Source: UMGS1613 sp963616135 (GTDB lineage: Bacteria; Bacillota_I; Bacilli_A; RF39; UBA660). From it: a DNA stretch of 30,099 nt. Positions 1-7,146 of the stretch are shown piece by piece (within the stretch, counting starts at the first letter, position 1; each line of letters opens with the position of its first letter). The position numbers were made by a program, and so were the translations under genes. The stretch is from the NCBI GenBank assembly GCA_963616135.1, contig CAVEJT010000008.1:1-30099 (forward strand). The letters run 5' to 3'. The notes under the pieces are model-generated. The model saw nothing but the letters and a program-made list of their open reading frames with translations, had not been told where the DNA came from and did no database searches.

Positions 1-1415
1 ATATAATTATATATCTTTTTCAATGATGAAATTGAACAACGTTCTTTTGGACTATGTGCATCATATATATTAGGTGCTATAGCTATAAAGTCCAAATTTG
101 GTATCTTACTTCCAAAAAAACCAGCTTCTAAACATATATGCACATTAATTACTCTAGGTTTTTTTTCAAAATAATAATTATATACTTTTTTACACTTCTC
201 TATAAACGGTGATTCTTCTATATGCTCATATCCTACCAATTCGCTTTCAGCATATTTTATTTTATATTTAGTTAGTAATTTACTTAATTCTTTTTCTAGT
301 TGTTCTTCTAATATTCTTTTGTTATATCTTATAGAAAAATATAAATTTATTTTTTTAGCATCATTATCTATTTTTCCAATATTTAATGAAATTATTGGAT
401 TATCATATTTATCTTTAAAATAAACTCCATTTGGAATATCATTTATAATATCTATGATTTTTTTTGTAGTGTCTATATCAAAACTACTATAATCAACATC
501 TGAAACTTCTTCTAAACCTATTATTATATTTTCATTATCTTGTAATATTTTTTCTTTTATTTTTTCATTATAATTAGTAATTTCTTGCTTTATTTTATTA
601 AAATCTTTATTGTTAATATATATTTCACAATAACATTCTCTTGGAATAACGTTTACTTTTTTTCCACCATATATATTTCTCAATGTAATATTATATTTAT
701 TAAATATATTTTCCAAAAAGTGTCCCATCTCTTTTATGGGATTTCCTCTTTCTTTAGATATATCTTTTCCAGAATGTCCTCCTCTAAATCCGTTCATTGC
801 AATTTTTATCAACTTATATTCATTAGTATCTTTTTCTATTTTTTCACCAACTATTTCATAATTAAAAATTTTTGCTCCTGCACATCCAATAATTAATTCT
901 TCTTCATTCATATTATCTAAACATATCATTTTATTTCCTTTTAACATACTTGTGTCTAATTGTTTTGCTCCCCCCATAGTAGTTTCTTCTTGAACTGTAA
1001 ATATCGCTTCAATTCTTGGATGACATATTTTAGTTGAACTTAAGATTGAAAGGGCAATAGCCACACCGATTCCATTGTCAGCTCCCAAACTAGTACCTTT
1101 GGCTTTTATATAATCACCATCTATATACAACTCTAGGCTATCCGTTTCAAAATTATGATTACTATTTTCATCTTTTTCACATACCATATCCAAATGGCAT
1201 TGCAATATAATACTATTTTGATTTCCGTTTCTATTCGCTTCTTTAATAACTATAATATTATTATATATATCCCTAAAATATTGTAAATTGTTTTCTTTAG
1301 CAAAGTTTTCTACGTAATCAGCTATTTTATCTTCTTTCCCCGACATTCTAGGTATTTTACTTATTTCATAGAAATATTTCATAACATCATTTATATCATA
1401 ATTTAACTTTTCCAT
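1..1415 (-). CDS. pepD: Xaa-His dipeptidase PepD (peptidase M20C), 3' end outside the window
   Basis: Cytosolic metal-dependent aminopeptidase-type dipeptidase of the M20C (carnosinase-like) family, which splits Xaa-His and other dipeptides. The reading frame is open for 471 codons and runs off the left edge; the family is about 480-490 residues, so only a short tail is missing. Visible family signatures are the N-terminal ISKIPRMSGKED, the metal-ligand block LQCHLDMVCEK, GTSLGADNGIGVAIAL, the catalytic/metal block FTVQEETTMGGA, and near the end HICLEAGFFGSKIP and IAPNIYDAHSP. The start at 1415 has a strong AAGGAG site just upstream. It lies about 55 bases after the trpB pseudogene on the same strand with no obvious terminator between them, so it may be read from the tryptophan T-box promoter. 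That would link peptide breakdown to tryptophan shortage; the co-transcription is inferred. Confidence 0.93.
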   Translation of the reverse strand, partial: MEKLNYDINDVMKYFYEISKIPRMSGKEDKIADYVENFAKENNLQYFRDIYNNIIVIKEANRNGNQNSIILQCHLDMVCEKDENSNHNFETDSLELYIDGDYIKAKGTSLGADNGIGVAIALSILSSTKICHPRIEAIFTVQEETTMGGAKQLDTSMLKGNKMICLDNMNEEELIIGCAGAKIFNYEIVGEKIEKDTNEYKLIKIAMNGFRGGHSGKDISKERGNPIKEMGHFLENIFNKYNITLRNIYGGKKVNVIPRECYCEIYINNKDFNKIKQEITNYNEKIKEKILQDNENIIIGLEEVSDVDYSSFDIDTTKKIIDIINDIPNGVYFKDKYDNPIISLNIGKIDNDAKKINLYFSIRYNKRILEEQLEKELSKLLTKYKIKYAESELVGYEHIEESPFIEKCKKVYNYYFEKKPRVINVHICLEAGFFGSKIPNLDFIAIAPNIYDAHSPKERCSISSLKKIYNY

Positions 1416-1470
1416 AAATTTCTCCTTTTTTTATATAACAAACTTTCTTATTTTAATAAAGCTAATACTT

Positions 1471-2624
1471 TTATTTATATTCTAATATTGTATTTATATC
1501 TTTATCCCCTCTTCCTGATAAATTAACAATTATACTATCTTCTTTATTATATTTTTCGCGATTTTAATACTATATGCAATAGCATGACTACTTTCAAGTG
1601 CTGGAATAATCCCTTCTAATTTACTAAATAATTTAAACGTATCTATAGCTTCTTTGTCTGTTATACTATCATATTTTACCCTTCCTATAGATTTTAAATA
1701 TGCATGTTCTGGTCCGATTCCTGGATAATCTAATCCAGCTGATATCGAATATGCATCTTTGATATTTCATTTCTTATCCTGCATTATATATGTTTTCATT
1801 CCATGCATTATACCTATTGTGTTATTTGTTATTGCAGATGCATGTTTACCAGTTTCTAAACCTAATCCAGCTCCTTCAACGCCAAATATCTCTACGTCAT
1901 CTTCTTTTATAAAATCTGTAAATAATCCTATACTATTACTGCCTCCACCTATTGGGGCAATTATAGCTTTTGGCAATTTTCCTTCTAATTCTAAAATTTG
2001 TTTTTTAGCTTCTTCTCCTATAATCTTCTGAAAATATTTTACCATTTCCGGATATGGACTAGGACCAACTGCTGAACCTATTAAATAAAATGAATCCTTA
2101 TTATTAATCAAATAATCAAATGCTTCATCTACAGCTTCTTTTAATGTTCCTGTCCCACTTATTACTTCTTTAATCTCTGCACCTAATAATTTCATTTTTT
2201 CAACATTTACCTTTTGTCTTTTTATATCTTCTTTTCCCATAAATATTGTACATCTAACATTAAATAAACTACATACAGTTGCAGTTGCCACACCATGTTG
2301 ACCAGCTCCTGTTTCTGCTATTATATGCGTTTTTCCCATTCTTTTTGCTAGTAATATTTGACCTATTGCGTTATTTATTTTATGTGCACCAGTATGATTC
2401 AAATCTTCTCTTTTCAAATAAATTTTTGCACCACCTACGTATTTAGTCAAATTTTCTGCAAAATACAAAGGAGTTGGCCTTCCTATGTAATTTTTCAAAT
2501 AATATAAATATTCTTTTCTAAATTCATTATCCTTACTAATTTTTTGAAATTCACTTTCAATCTCCAATAACTTTTCTTTTAATTCTTATGGCACATATTG
2601 TCCACCAAATTCCCCATAATTCAT
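1471..2624 (-). pseudogene. trpB: Tryptophan synthase beta chain, broken by two stops and a frameshift
   Basis: TrpB condenses indole with serine to give tryptophan, using PLP. Most of the protein is recognisable: GEFGGQYVP at the N terminus, the PLP-lysine region LNHTGAHKINNAIGQ, ETGAGQHGVA, the phosphate-binding GGGSNS, then SISAGLDYPGIGPEHAYL, LEGIIPALESSHA and a C-terminal VNLSGRGDKDINT. Three lesions interrupt it: TAA at 2586-2588 right after QYVP (a Glu/Gln codon is expected), TGA at 1764-1766 after MQDKK (a Gly is expected, one base from GGA), and a frameshift near 1545-1550 where a run of A appears one base short. The likely start is 2624, with AAAGGAAG upstream. An in-frame ATG at 2684 adds 20 unfamiliar residues (MDVDWICNQQ...) that may be junction debris. 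No trpA or other trp gene is in the window. Stop-codon readthrough is unlikely because both TAA and TGA occur and the frame also shifts. Confidence 0.85.
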
Positions 2625-2704
2625 AATAAAACTTCCTTTCAATTTTAATTTTTCTTGTTGATTACATATCCAATCTACATCCATAATACACCACCTCTCA
2701 AAAA

Positions 2705-2735
2705 ACACTCTTATCCTAATAAAGGACAAGAGTGT
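2705..2735 (-). terminator. T-box terminator 2
   Basis: Stem of 13 positions, ACACTCTTGTCCT with AGGATAAGAGTGT (one mismatch), then a T-run. It is close in sequence to terminator 1 but has two more base pairs, so it should be the stronger of the two. It ends just before the ribosome site of the 2684 ATG. Confidence 0.85.
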
Positions 2736-2792
2736 CATCTTGCTATGCCACCTTTAACATAGAAGTAGTACACACAGGTATAAAAACAAAAA

Positions 2793-2820
2793 ACTCTTAT
2801 CCTAATAAAAGGACAAGAGT
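2793..2820 (-). terminator. T-box terminator 1
   Basis: Stem ACTCTTGTCCT / AGGATAAGAGT (one mismatch) with a short A/T loop, then a T-run on the transcript side at 2787-2793. It follows T-box sequence copy 1 and is the default attenuation hairpin of the first decision module. Confidence 0.85.
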
Positions 2821-3041
2821 AATAATCTTGCTATGCCACCTAATATCTATGTACCAACATACATGCCCATTTATAACGGGTTGGATTCCCGTCAACGCCT
2901 ACTTTTTTCTTATAATTTCGGGTTGCTCTCATCAGTCCATTCAGTAAAATCTCCATTGTAATATTTCCACCATCAATTACTCTCTATTAATTTCAATAAT
3001 ACTTACTACTCTGAATCAACGATTTGATTAAATTACTATTT

Positions 3042-3070
3042 ATGCTAACATTCTTTTTATAAAAAGTCAA
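3042..3070 (-). promoter_or_regulatory. Promoter of the T-box transcript
   Basis: -35 TTGACT at 3065-3070, exactly 17 bp, -10 TAGCAT at 3042-3047. It sits between the right end of the IS element and Stem I, so the T-box is still expected to be transcribed although trpB is dead. Confidence 0.65.
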
Positions 3071-3109
3071 TACTTTTTATACTATTTTATGAATTTTTTC
3101 TTGAAAAAG

Positions 3110-3765
3110 TGATACTTATTCTCCAGCATAGCCGGAGGATTTTCATTCGCCCTATAAGGGCTTCTTACTAGCCACCGCTTAAGCGGTACTTGTTCAACGG
3201 CTTTTGCATTTATTACTTACTCCCCTTTAAAAGGGTCTATATATTCTTTTATTGTTATTTGGTCTGTTACCATATCTTCTTTTAATTGATTCTCTACATA
3301 TTTTTCTACTGCTTGTTTATTATTTCCTACTGTATTTACATAGTAGCCTCGACCTCAAAATACTCTGTTCCCATATTTATATTTTAGATTTCCATGACTT
3401 TCAAATATTAGTAGCGTACTCTTACCCTTCAAATATCCCATAAAACTTGAAATACTTATCTTAGATGGAATACTCACATACATATGTATATGGTCTGGGC
3501 AATCCTCCGCTTTTATTATCTTCACAACTTTTCTTCTACATAGCTCTCTCAGTATCATTCCTATCTCTTTTTTCAAATTTCCGTGTACTTCTTTTCTCCT
3601 ATATTTAGGCTCAAACACTATGTGGTACTTGCATTCCCATGTTGTATGTGATAAACTGTCTGTGTATGGATTTTTCATACATCCCACTCCTCTCATATTT
3701 AATATTTATAGCCGTCAAACTTTAAATATTATACCATGTTTGAGTGGGATTTTTTTGTTACTCTG
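3110..3765 (-). mobile_element. IS200/IS605-family insertion sequence (single transposase, no TnpB)
   Basis: A Y1 HUH transposase gene is flanked by the hairpins expected of this family rather than by terminal inverted repeats. Past the gene's 3' end lie three compact palindromes: CTCCAGCATAGCCGGAG at about 3121-3137, GCCCTATAAGGGC at about 3150-3162 and ACCGCTTAAGCGGT at about 3174-3187. At the 5' side ATCCCACTC (about 3702-3710) pairs with GAGTGGGAT (about 3741-3749), a stem that would cover the transposase ribosome site, as known for IS200. The exact ends cannot be fixed without a second copy. The element lies between the T-box promoter and a tRNA-Trp remnant. Confidence 0.75.
3217..3678 (-). 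pseudogene. tnpA: IS200-type TnpA transposase with an in-frame TGA
   Basis: Single-strand HUH/Y1 transposase that cuts and rejoins IS ends through a tyrosine. Visible are YHIVFEPKYRRK near the N terminus, the HUH motif in CPDHIHMYVSIP, and SSFMGYLKGKST. At 3355-3357 the frame meets TGA directly after KYGNRVF. The frame then continues without another stop for 45 codons as GRGYYVNTVGNNKQAVEKYVENQ, to a TAA at 3217. The family usually has F-W at this spot, so TGG to TGA is the simplest reading. The catalytic tyrosine (in VEKYVENQ) lies after the TGA, so the truncated product would be inactive. The start at 3678 (MKNPYT) has GGAG upstream; an earlier in-frame ATG at 3696 lacks a ribosome site. 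Confidence 0.8.
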
Positions 3766-3789
3766 TTCAAAACTATAAGTTTTTTTGTG

Positions 3790-3853
3790 AAGGTGTCCTA
3801 AAATATAACCCCTAAAACCACCTGTGTGGGTTCGAGTTCTACTACCCCTGCCA
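3790..3853 (+). pseudogene. Decayed tRNA-Trp (3' half recognisable)
   Basis: A perfect T-arm is present (GTGGG 3826-3830, loop TTCGAGT, TCTAC), followed by TACCCCT, discriminator G and an encoded CCA at 3851-3853. The 3' half closely resembles Bacillus tRNA-Trp as recalled (GTGTGGGTTCGATTCCTACTGCCCCTGCCA split over the T-arm and acceptor). The anticodon region is damaged: CCTAAAA occurs twice, at about 3797-3803 and 3811-3817, so the arm is expanded by about 14 bases. No AGGGGTA acceptor 5' strand is seen upstream, where the IS element begins. A normal transcription terminator still follows. Confidence 0.65.
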
Positions 3854-3865
3854 ATTAAAATTATA

Positions 3866-3902
3866 AAAGGTAGATAAGTTTTGAACTCATCTACCTTTTT
3901 TT
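3866..3902 (+). terminator. Terminator, probably bidirectional
   Basis: Stem AAAGGTAGAT / ATCTACCTTT (3866-3875 with 3889-3898) followed by a T-run. It would end the tRNA-Trp remnant on the plus strand and, through the A-run on the other side, the cupin operon on the minus strand. Confidence 0.8.
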
Positions 3903-3905
3903 GGA

Positions 3906-4244
3906 TTACTGCAAATTTTCTTTAAAACATTTTAAATTTAAATGAAGTCTAGAATTGTATTCTACAACATCTCCGGCTTTTAGACTTTGTGCAACTCTGC
4001 CTTCTTCTTGATACCAACCCTCGCCATCAACACATATCAATATTTGTCCTCCACCATTTTTCGCACAATGTGTATGCCAATTATTTCTAACAGTAGGCTC
4101 AAAAGTCACATTAGCAATAAATAAGTTTACTTTGTTTAAGTCTGTTAAAGGGTTCAAATATGAGTTTCCTGTAAAGTATTTTGCAAAATTTACATTAGGC
4201 TCTCCTATTCCAAATTTTCCACCGTGTATATCATTATTATTCAT
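3906..4244 (-). CDS. Cupin-domain protein, C terminus probably lost
   Basis: Small beta-barrel cupin of the type found beside carboxymuconolactone decarboxylase-like proteins. Metal-binding cupin motif 1 is visible as RNNWHTHCAKNGGGQILICVDGEGWYQEEG. The second motif should read like GDVV-IPxxVKHWHG, but here it goes GDVVEYNSRLHLNLKCFKENLQ and stops, so the second histidine and about 30 C-terminal residues are missing. The start at 4244 has GGAGG upstream. It is the last gene of the MerR-controlled redox operon and ends next to the tRNA-Trp remnant and IS element, where rearrangement may have cut it. Whether the shortened protein still folds is unknown. Confidence 0.7.
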   Translation of the reverse strand: MNNNDIHGGKFGIGEPNVNFAKYFTGNSYLNPLTDLNKVNLFIANVTFEPTVRNNWHTHCAKNGGGQILICVDGEGWYQEEGRVAQSLKAGDVVEYNSRLHLNLKCFKENLQ

Positions 4245-4301
4245 TTTAATTTCCTCCTTTTATGAATATTATAATTTGATAAAACCTTTTATAATAAGGG
4301 T

Positions 4302-4499
4302 TTATTCATACTGTGCATAAATCATTCCAGCCCAATTATTTCTACATCCTGGCTCAAAAGTAACGTTTGCTAAAAATAAACTTTCACCAGGATTTGTAAG
4401 TGGATTTAAAAAACTATTTCCTATAAAATATTTTTGATAATCTATATTAGGTTTTCCTAATCCAAAAATATTTTCTTTTTCAAATTCTTCTTTATTCAT
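4302..4499 (-). pseudogene. Truncated tandem copy of the cupin gene
   Basis: The first 56 residues match the following cupin well (FGLGKPNIDYQKYFIGNSFLNPLTNPGESLFLANVTFEPGCRNNW), then the frame switches to AGMIYAQYE and stops just where the metal-binding histidines should begin. A good AGGAGAT ribosome site precedes the ATG. The pair shows an old tandem duplication in which this copy lost its barrel core. It is almost certainly non-functional. Confidence 0.8.
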
Positions 4500-4508
4500 A
4501 TTTATCTC

Positions 4509-4690
4509 CTATAAATTTTCTATCCAATTATCTAACTCTTCTTCACTTGTTTTTAATTTATTTGAGTCAAATACAATATTCATACTATGTTTTACATTAC
4601 ATAATTTTTCAAAATCTTTAAAGGTATGTCCTAACCAACCTGCGTTAGTAGCAAAACTATTATTTGTATAATAAAGGACATATACTTTTC
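4509..4690 (-). pseudogene. C-terminal piece of a flavodoxin gene
   Basis: The residues FATNAGWLGHTFKDFEKLCNVKHSMNIVFDSNKLKTSEEELDNWIENL look like the last third of a short flavodoxin (the FMN-contacting GGxxGxxF-type turn and the final helix SEEELDNWI). An ATG at 4709 gives a 66-residue frame, but its first residues overlap the 3' end of the neighbouring 130-codon gene in another frame. The matching N-terminal piece is at 5092-5175; about 80 middle residues are absent. Confidence 0.7.
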
Positions 4691-5052
4691 TTACCATCAA
4701 ATTTTCCAATTTTTATATTATTTTCCTTTATATATATATCAATTTCTTCTTTTTCTATAAGTCCAATTTGAAATATTTGATTATCAGATTGATCATAGGT
4801 AACATCTTTTATATAACTAATAAATGGGAATCTATCATATAAATAAATAATATTATCCATATAACACACTTTCTCATCATAAATACAATTATTCTGATAA
4901 TTATTTTCTATAAAATTAATTAATAAACTAAAATCACCAATATCAAAATATGTATTATCTTTTTTGGAAAGAATTCCATTTTTTTGGTACTTAACTTCAA
5001 CCCCTAATAAATATATTGAATTTTTTAATTTTATACGTTTTTCAATAACCAT
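4660..5052 (-). CDS. Unknown 130-residue protein inserted in the split flavodoxin
   Basis: I do not recognise this family. The protein is soluble, has no signal peptide or membrane segment, and has an aromatic core (YMDNIIYLYDRFPFISYIKDVTYD, then IFQIGLIEKEEIDIYIKENN). A good ribosome site (GGAGAGAGG) precedes the ATG at 5052. It sits exactly between the N-terminal and C-terminal pieces of a flavodoxin gene, and its last codons (FDGKKSICPLLYK) read into the flavodoxin remnant. The natural C terminus was probably close to KIGKF, with the tail added at the recombination joint. It may be a cargo gene that replaced the flavodoxin core. Confidence 0.55.
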   Translation of the reverse strand: MVIEKRIKLKNSIYLLGVEVKYQKNGILSKKDNTYFDIGDFSLLINFIENNYQNNCIYDEKVCYMDNIIYLYDRFPFISYIKDVTYDQSDNQIFQIGLIEKEEIDIYIKENNIKIGKFDGKKSICPLLYK

Positions 5053-5091
5053 TTTTCATCCTCTCTCCAATAATTATAATATTATTATTTA

Positions 5092-5175
5092 TTAATAAAT
5101 AATTGTTTTAATTTTTTTATGTACGACTAACCTTGTATTTCCTGTATAACTATAATAAATTACTAATTTTTTCAT
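5092..5175 (-). pseudogene. N-terminal piece of a flavodoxin gene
   Basis: A 27-codon frame, MKKLVIYYSYTGNTRLVVHK..., carries the classic flavodoxin FMN-phosphate loop (YSYTGNTR) and then stops at TAA. GGAGAATAAT upstream overlaps the stop of the preceding decarboxylase-like gene, a normal operon junction. Together with 4509-4690 it marks an original flavodoxin gene broken by the segment carrying the 130-residue protein. Confidence 0.72.
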
Positions 5176-5176
5176 A

Positions 5177-5500
5177 TTATTCTCCTATTCCATAAATTTC
5201 TTTAGCTATATTAAATACTGCCCATGCTTTAGGCCATCCAACATAGAATGCTACATGTGTTATAATTGCTGCCATTTCTTCTTTTGTTACACCATTATTT
5301 TTAGCATTCTCCAAATGATATCTTATTGAATTATCAGTTATTCCACTAGACATTAAAGCAACCACTGTAATAATACATCTTGTTTTCAAATCAATTGATT
5401 GGTTATTCCAATTTTCCCCAAACAATATATCATCATTGTAATGTGCAAAATCAGGAGCAAAATTTCCTAATTGATCTCTTCCAGCAGTTTGTTTAATCAT
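5177..5500 (-). CDS. Carboxymuconolactone decarboxylase-like protein
   Basis: All-helical CMD/AhpD-fold protein of 107 residues, close to the usual single-domain length. Typical elements are NWNNQSIDLKTRCIITVVALMSSGITD, then HLENAKNNGVTKEEMAAIITHVAFYVGWPKAWAVFNIA. In this common Bacillota gene set (MerR, aldo/keto reductase, flavodoxin, CMD, cupin) its true substrate is not established, and a role in dealing with reactive carbonyl or oxidative stress is an inference from company. The start at 5500 is preceded by GAGGG. The single cysteine in RCIITVV and the following His-containing helix are present; the AhpD Cys-x-x-Cys pair is absent, so peroxidase-reductase activity of the AhpD kind is unlikely. 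Confidence 0.85.
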   Translation of the reverse strand: MIKQTAGRDQLGNFAPDFAHYNDDILFGENWNNQSIDLKTRCIITVVALMSSGITDNSIRYHLENAKNNGVTKEEMAAIITHVAFYVGWPKAWAVFNIAKEIYGIGE

Positions 5501-5564
5501 ACAAATTCCCTCTTTCTATTGTAATTTTTACTTTATATTTCAATAAAATTATATCACAAAATTA

Positions 5565-6191
5565 TTATAAATTATATTTTTTTATTAAATCCTCAGAAAA
5601 CTTTTTAATATCACTACTAGATGCATTTGAAGAAAATCTTTGACCTTCCATCCAATCACCACTATCTGCATCATTTTCTAGTAATTTTCCACTATTACCT
5701 ATAGAAGATGATGCTGATGTACAGAAAGGAATAACTATTTTTCCACTAAAATCATTTGACTTAACAAAAGAATTTACAGGCCATGCAGCAATTCCCCACC
5801 ATATAGGATATCCAATTAAAACAATATCATAATTTTGCCAATTATCAATTTTTGTGTTTTTTAATTTAATATCTCTTAAAGTTTCATCATTATGTTCTTT
5901 TGTTACTCTTGAACTGTTATTTGTCCAATCTAAATCAGCTGATGTATAGTCATCTACTGGTTCTATTTTAAAAATATCAGCATTTAAATTATTAGCTAAT
6001 TCTTTAGAAATTTTCTCTGTATGATTTTGAGCTGAATAGTATACTACTAAAACCTTATTAGCTTTTTGATTATTATCTTCTATTTGATTATCTTGTTTTT
6101 GTATTACCTCTTTATTATTATAAATAAAATATGTCCCAATACCTAAAACAATAAGTAAAACGAATATAATTATTATTAAAGTTTTATTCAT
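5565..6191 (-). CDS. Membrane-anchored flavodoxin
   Basis: FMN-binding electron carrier with a single N-terminal membrane helix (about residues 3-24, TLIIIIFVLLIVLGIGTYFIY), a polar linker, then a complete flavodoxin domain of the flavodoxin_4 type. The phosphate loop reads VVYYSAQNHTEK, followed by YDIVLIGYPIWWGIAAWPVNSFV and SGKIVIPFCTSASSSIGNSG. The chosen start at 6191 has AAGGAG eight bases upstream, inside the stop region of the reductase gene; an in-frame ATG six codons earlier overlaps that gene and lacks a site. It follows the aldo/keto reductase by a few bases, so the two are co-translated. The helix would place the domain at the membrane surface; which side is not provable here, but flavodoxins of this type are often lipid- or helix-anchored. 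Confidence 0.88.
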   Translation of the reverse strand: MNKTLIIIIFVLLIVLGIGTYFIYNNKEVIQKQDNQIEDNNQKANKVLVVYYSAQNHTEKISKELANNLNADIFKIEPVDDYTSADLDWTNNSSRVTKEHNDETLRDIKLKNTKIDNWQNYDIVLIGYPIWWGIAAWPVNSFVKSNDFSGKIVIPFCTSASSSIGNSGKLLENDADSGDWMEGQRFSSNASSSDIKKFSEDLIKKYNL

Positions 6192-6202
6192 AATAAATCT
6201 CC

Positions 6203-7093
6203 TTACCAATTTTTATTATCTTTACGACAATCTTCATTTTCTCTTCTAGATTTTACAATACCATCAAACCATTCAACCATTTTTGGATCTTGATGATTGA
6301 AAAATAAACTATTGGATGTATCTAATTTATTTATTTTTTCAATATCGTCCTTTGATAAATTAAAATCAAAGACATCAAAATTTTCTTTCATTCTTTCTAT
6401 ATGAGTTGATTTACACGCTATAATAACGCCTCGTTCTATTAACCATCTAAGCATTACTTGAGCTGATGTTTTATTATATTTTTTCCCAATATTCACTAAT
6501 ATTTCATTAGTAAACAAACTATTTCTACCTTCTCCAAAAGGTGCCCAAGCTTCCATTTTTACACCATATTTTTCCATATTTTCTTGTGCTTCAAATTGAG
6601 CATTTAATGGATTTACTTCTACCTGATTAACAGCAGGTATAACTTCTCTTCCAAATAAGCAAATATCAGAAAGTCTATCTGGGTAAAAGTTAGATACACC
6701 TATAGCCCTAATTTTTCCTTCTTTATATAATTCTTCTAAAGCACGATAAGCTCCATAATAATCACCAAATGGTTGATGAAGTAATAATAAATCAATATAA
6801 TTAGTTTTTAATTTCTTTAATGATTTTATTACTGATCTCTTACAGTTTTCATATCCATAGTTATCTATCCAAATTTTTGTAGTTATAAATAATTCTTCTC
6901 TTGGAACACCACATTCTTCTATAGCATCACCAACCTCATTTTCATTAAAATAACTTTGCGCTGTATCTATACTTCTAAATCCTACTTTAATTGCATCCAA
7001 TACACATTTTTTTGTTTCCTCTTTTGGTATTTGATATACACCAAATCCAAGTATTGGCATTTCTACTCCATTATTTAATTTTACATATTCCAT
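6203..7093 (-). CDS. Aldo/keto reductase
   Basis: NADPH-dependent TIM-barrel reductase of carbonyl compounds, about 296 residues with the chosen start. The catalytic tetrad is visible: Asp and Tyr in SIDTAQSYFNENEVGDAI, Lys in FITTKIWIDNYG, and His in IDLLLLHQPFGDYYGAY. Other family signatures are RAIGVSNFYPDRL, AVNQVEVNPL and, near the C terminus, IIACKSTHIERMKENFDVFDF for cofactor binding. The ATG at 7093 has AAAGGG eight bases upstream; an earlier in-frame ATG at 7126 does not. It is the first gene of the operon driven by the MerR-type promoter. The family often reduces methylglyoxal and other toxic aldehydes, which fits MerR control, but the inducer is not known. Confidence 0.92.
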   Translation of the reverse strand: MEYVKLNNGVEMPILGFGVYQIPKEETKKCVLDAIKVGFRSIDTAQSYFNENEVGDAIEECGVPREELFITTKIWIDNYGYENCKRSVIKSLKKLKTNYIDLLLLHQPFGDYYGAYRALEELYKEGKIRAIGVSNFYPDRLSDICLFGREVIPAVNQVEVNPLNAQFEAQENMEKYGVKMEAWAPFGEGRNSLFTNEILVNIGKKYNKTSAQVMLRWLIERGVIIACKSTHIERMKENFDVFDFNLSKDDIEKINKLDTSNSLFFNHQDPKMVEWFDGIVKSRRENEDCRKDNKNW

Positions 7094-7146
7094 TTTATCA
7101 TTCCCTTTCATTATATAAATTGACATTTATAATCATTTACACTATA

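Larger units (their letters stand above)
2703..3036 (-). promoter_or_regulatory. Tryptophan T-box leader with a duplicated antiterminator/terminator module
   Basis: A T-box senses uncharged tRNA and lets transcription proceed when the amino acid is short. The transcript shows a Stem I region with GGTGGA-type and AGAG elements, and a candidate specifier codon UGG at 2937-2939 (Trp) followed by a purine. The T-box sequence AGGTGGCATAGCAAG occurs twice, at 2827-2841 and again identically at 2739-2753. Each copy is followed by its own terminator. Only the first copy has a Stem I; just about 35 bases separate terminator 1 from T-box 2. The array is therefore one sensing domain with two decision modules. 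It leads into the broken trpB and then pepD. Confidence 0.88.

Noticed and set aside
585..896. Plus-strand frame inside pepD
   Set aside because: Hydrophobic low-complexity shadow of the well-supported PepD frame on the other strand.
3141..3190. TnpB-linked guide RNA (omega RNA) at the IS element
   Set aside because: No TnpB gene or fragment is present; the palindromes are better read as IS200-type right-end structure.
1764..3357. Recoded genetic code (TGA as an amino acid), suggested by in-frame TGA in trpB and tnpA
   Set aside because: TGA ends other clear genes (yabG, the small hydrophobic protein at 10773), the trpB TGA sits at a Gly position, and trpB also has a TAA and a frameshift. 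Nonsense mutation is simpler.
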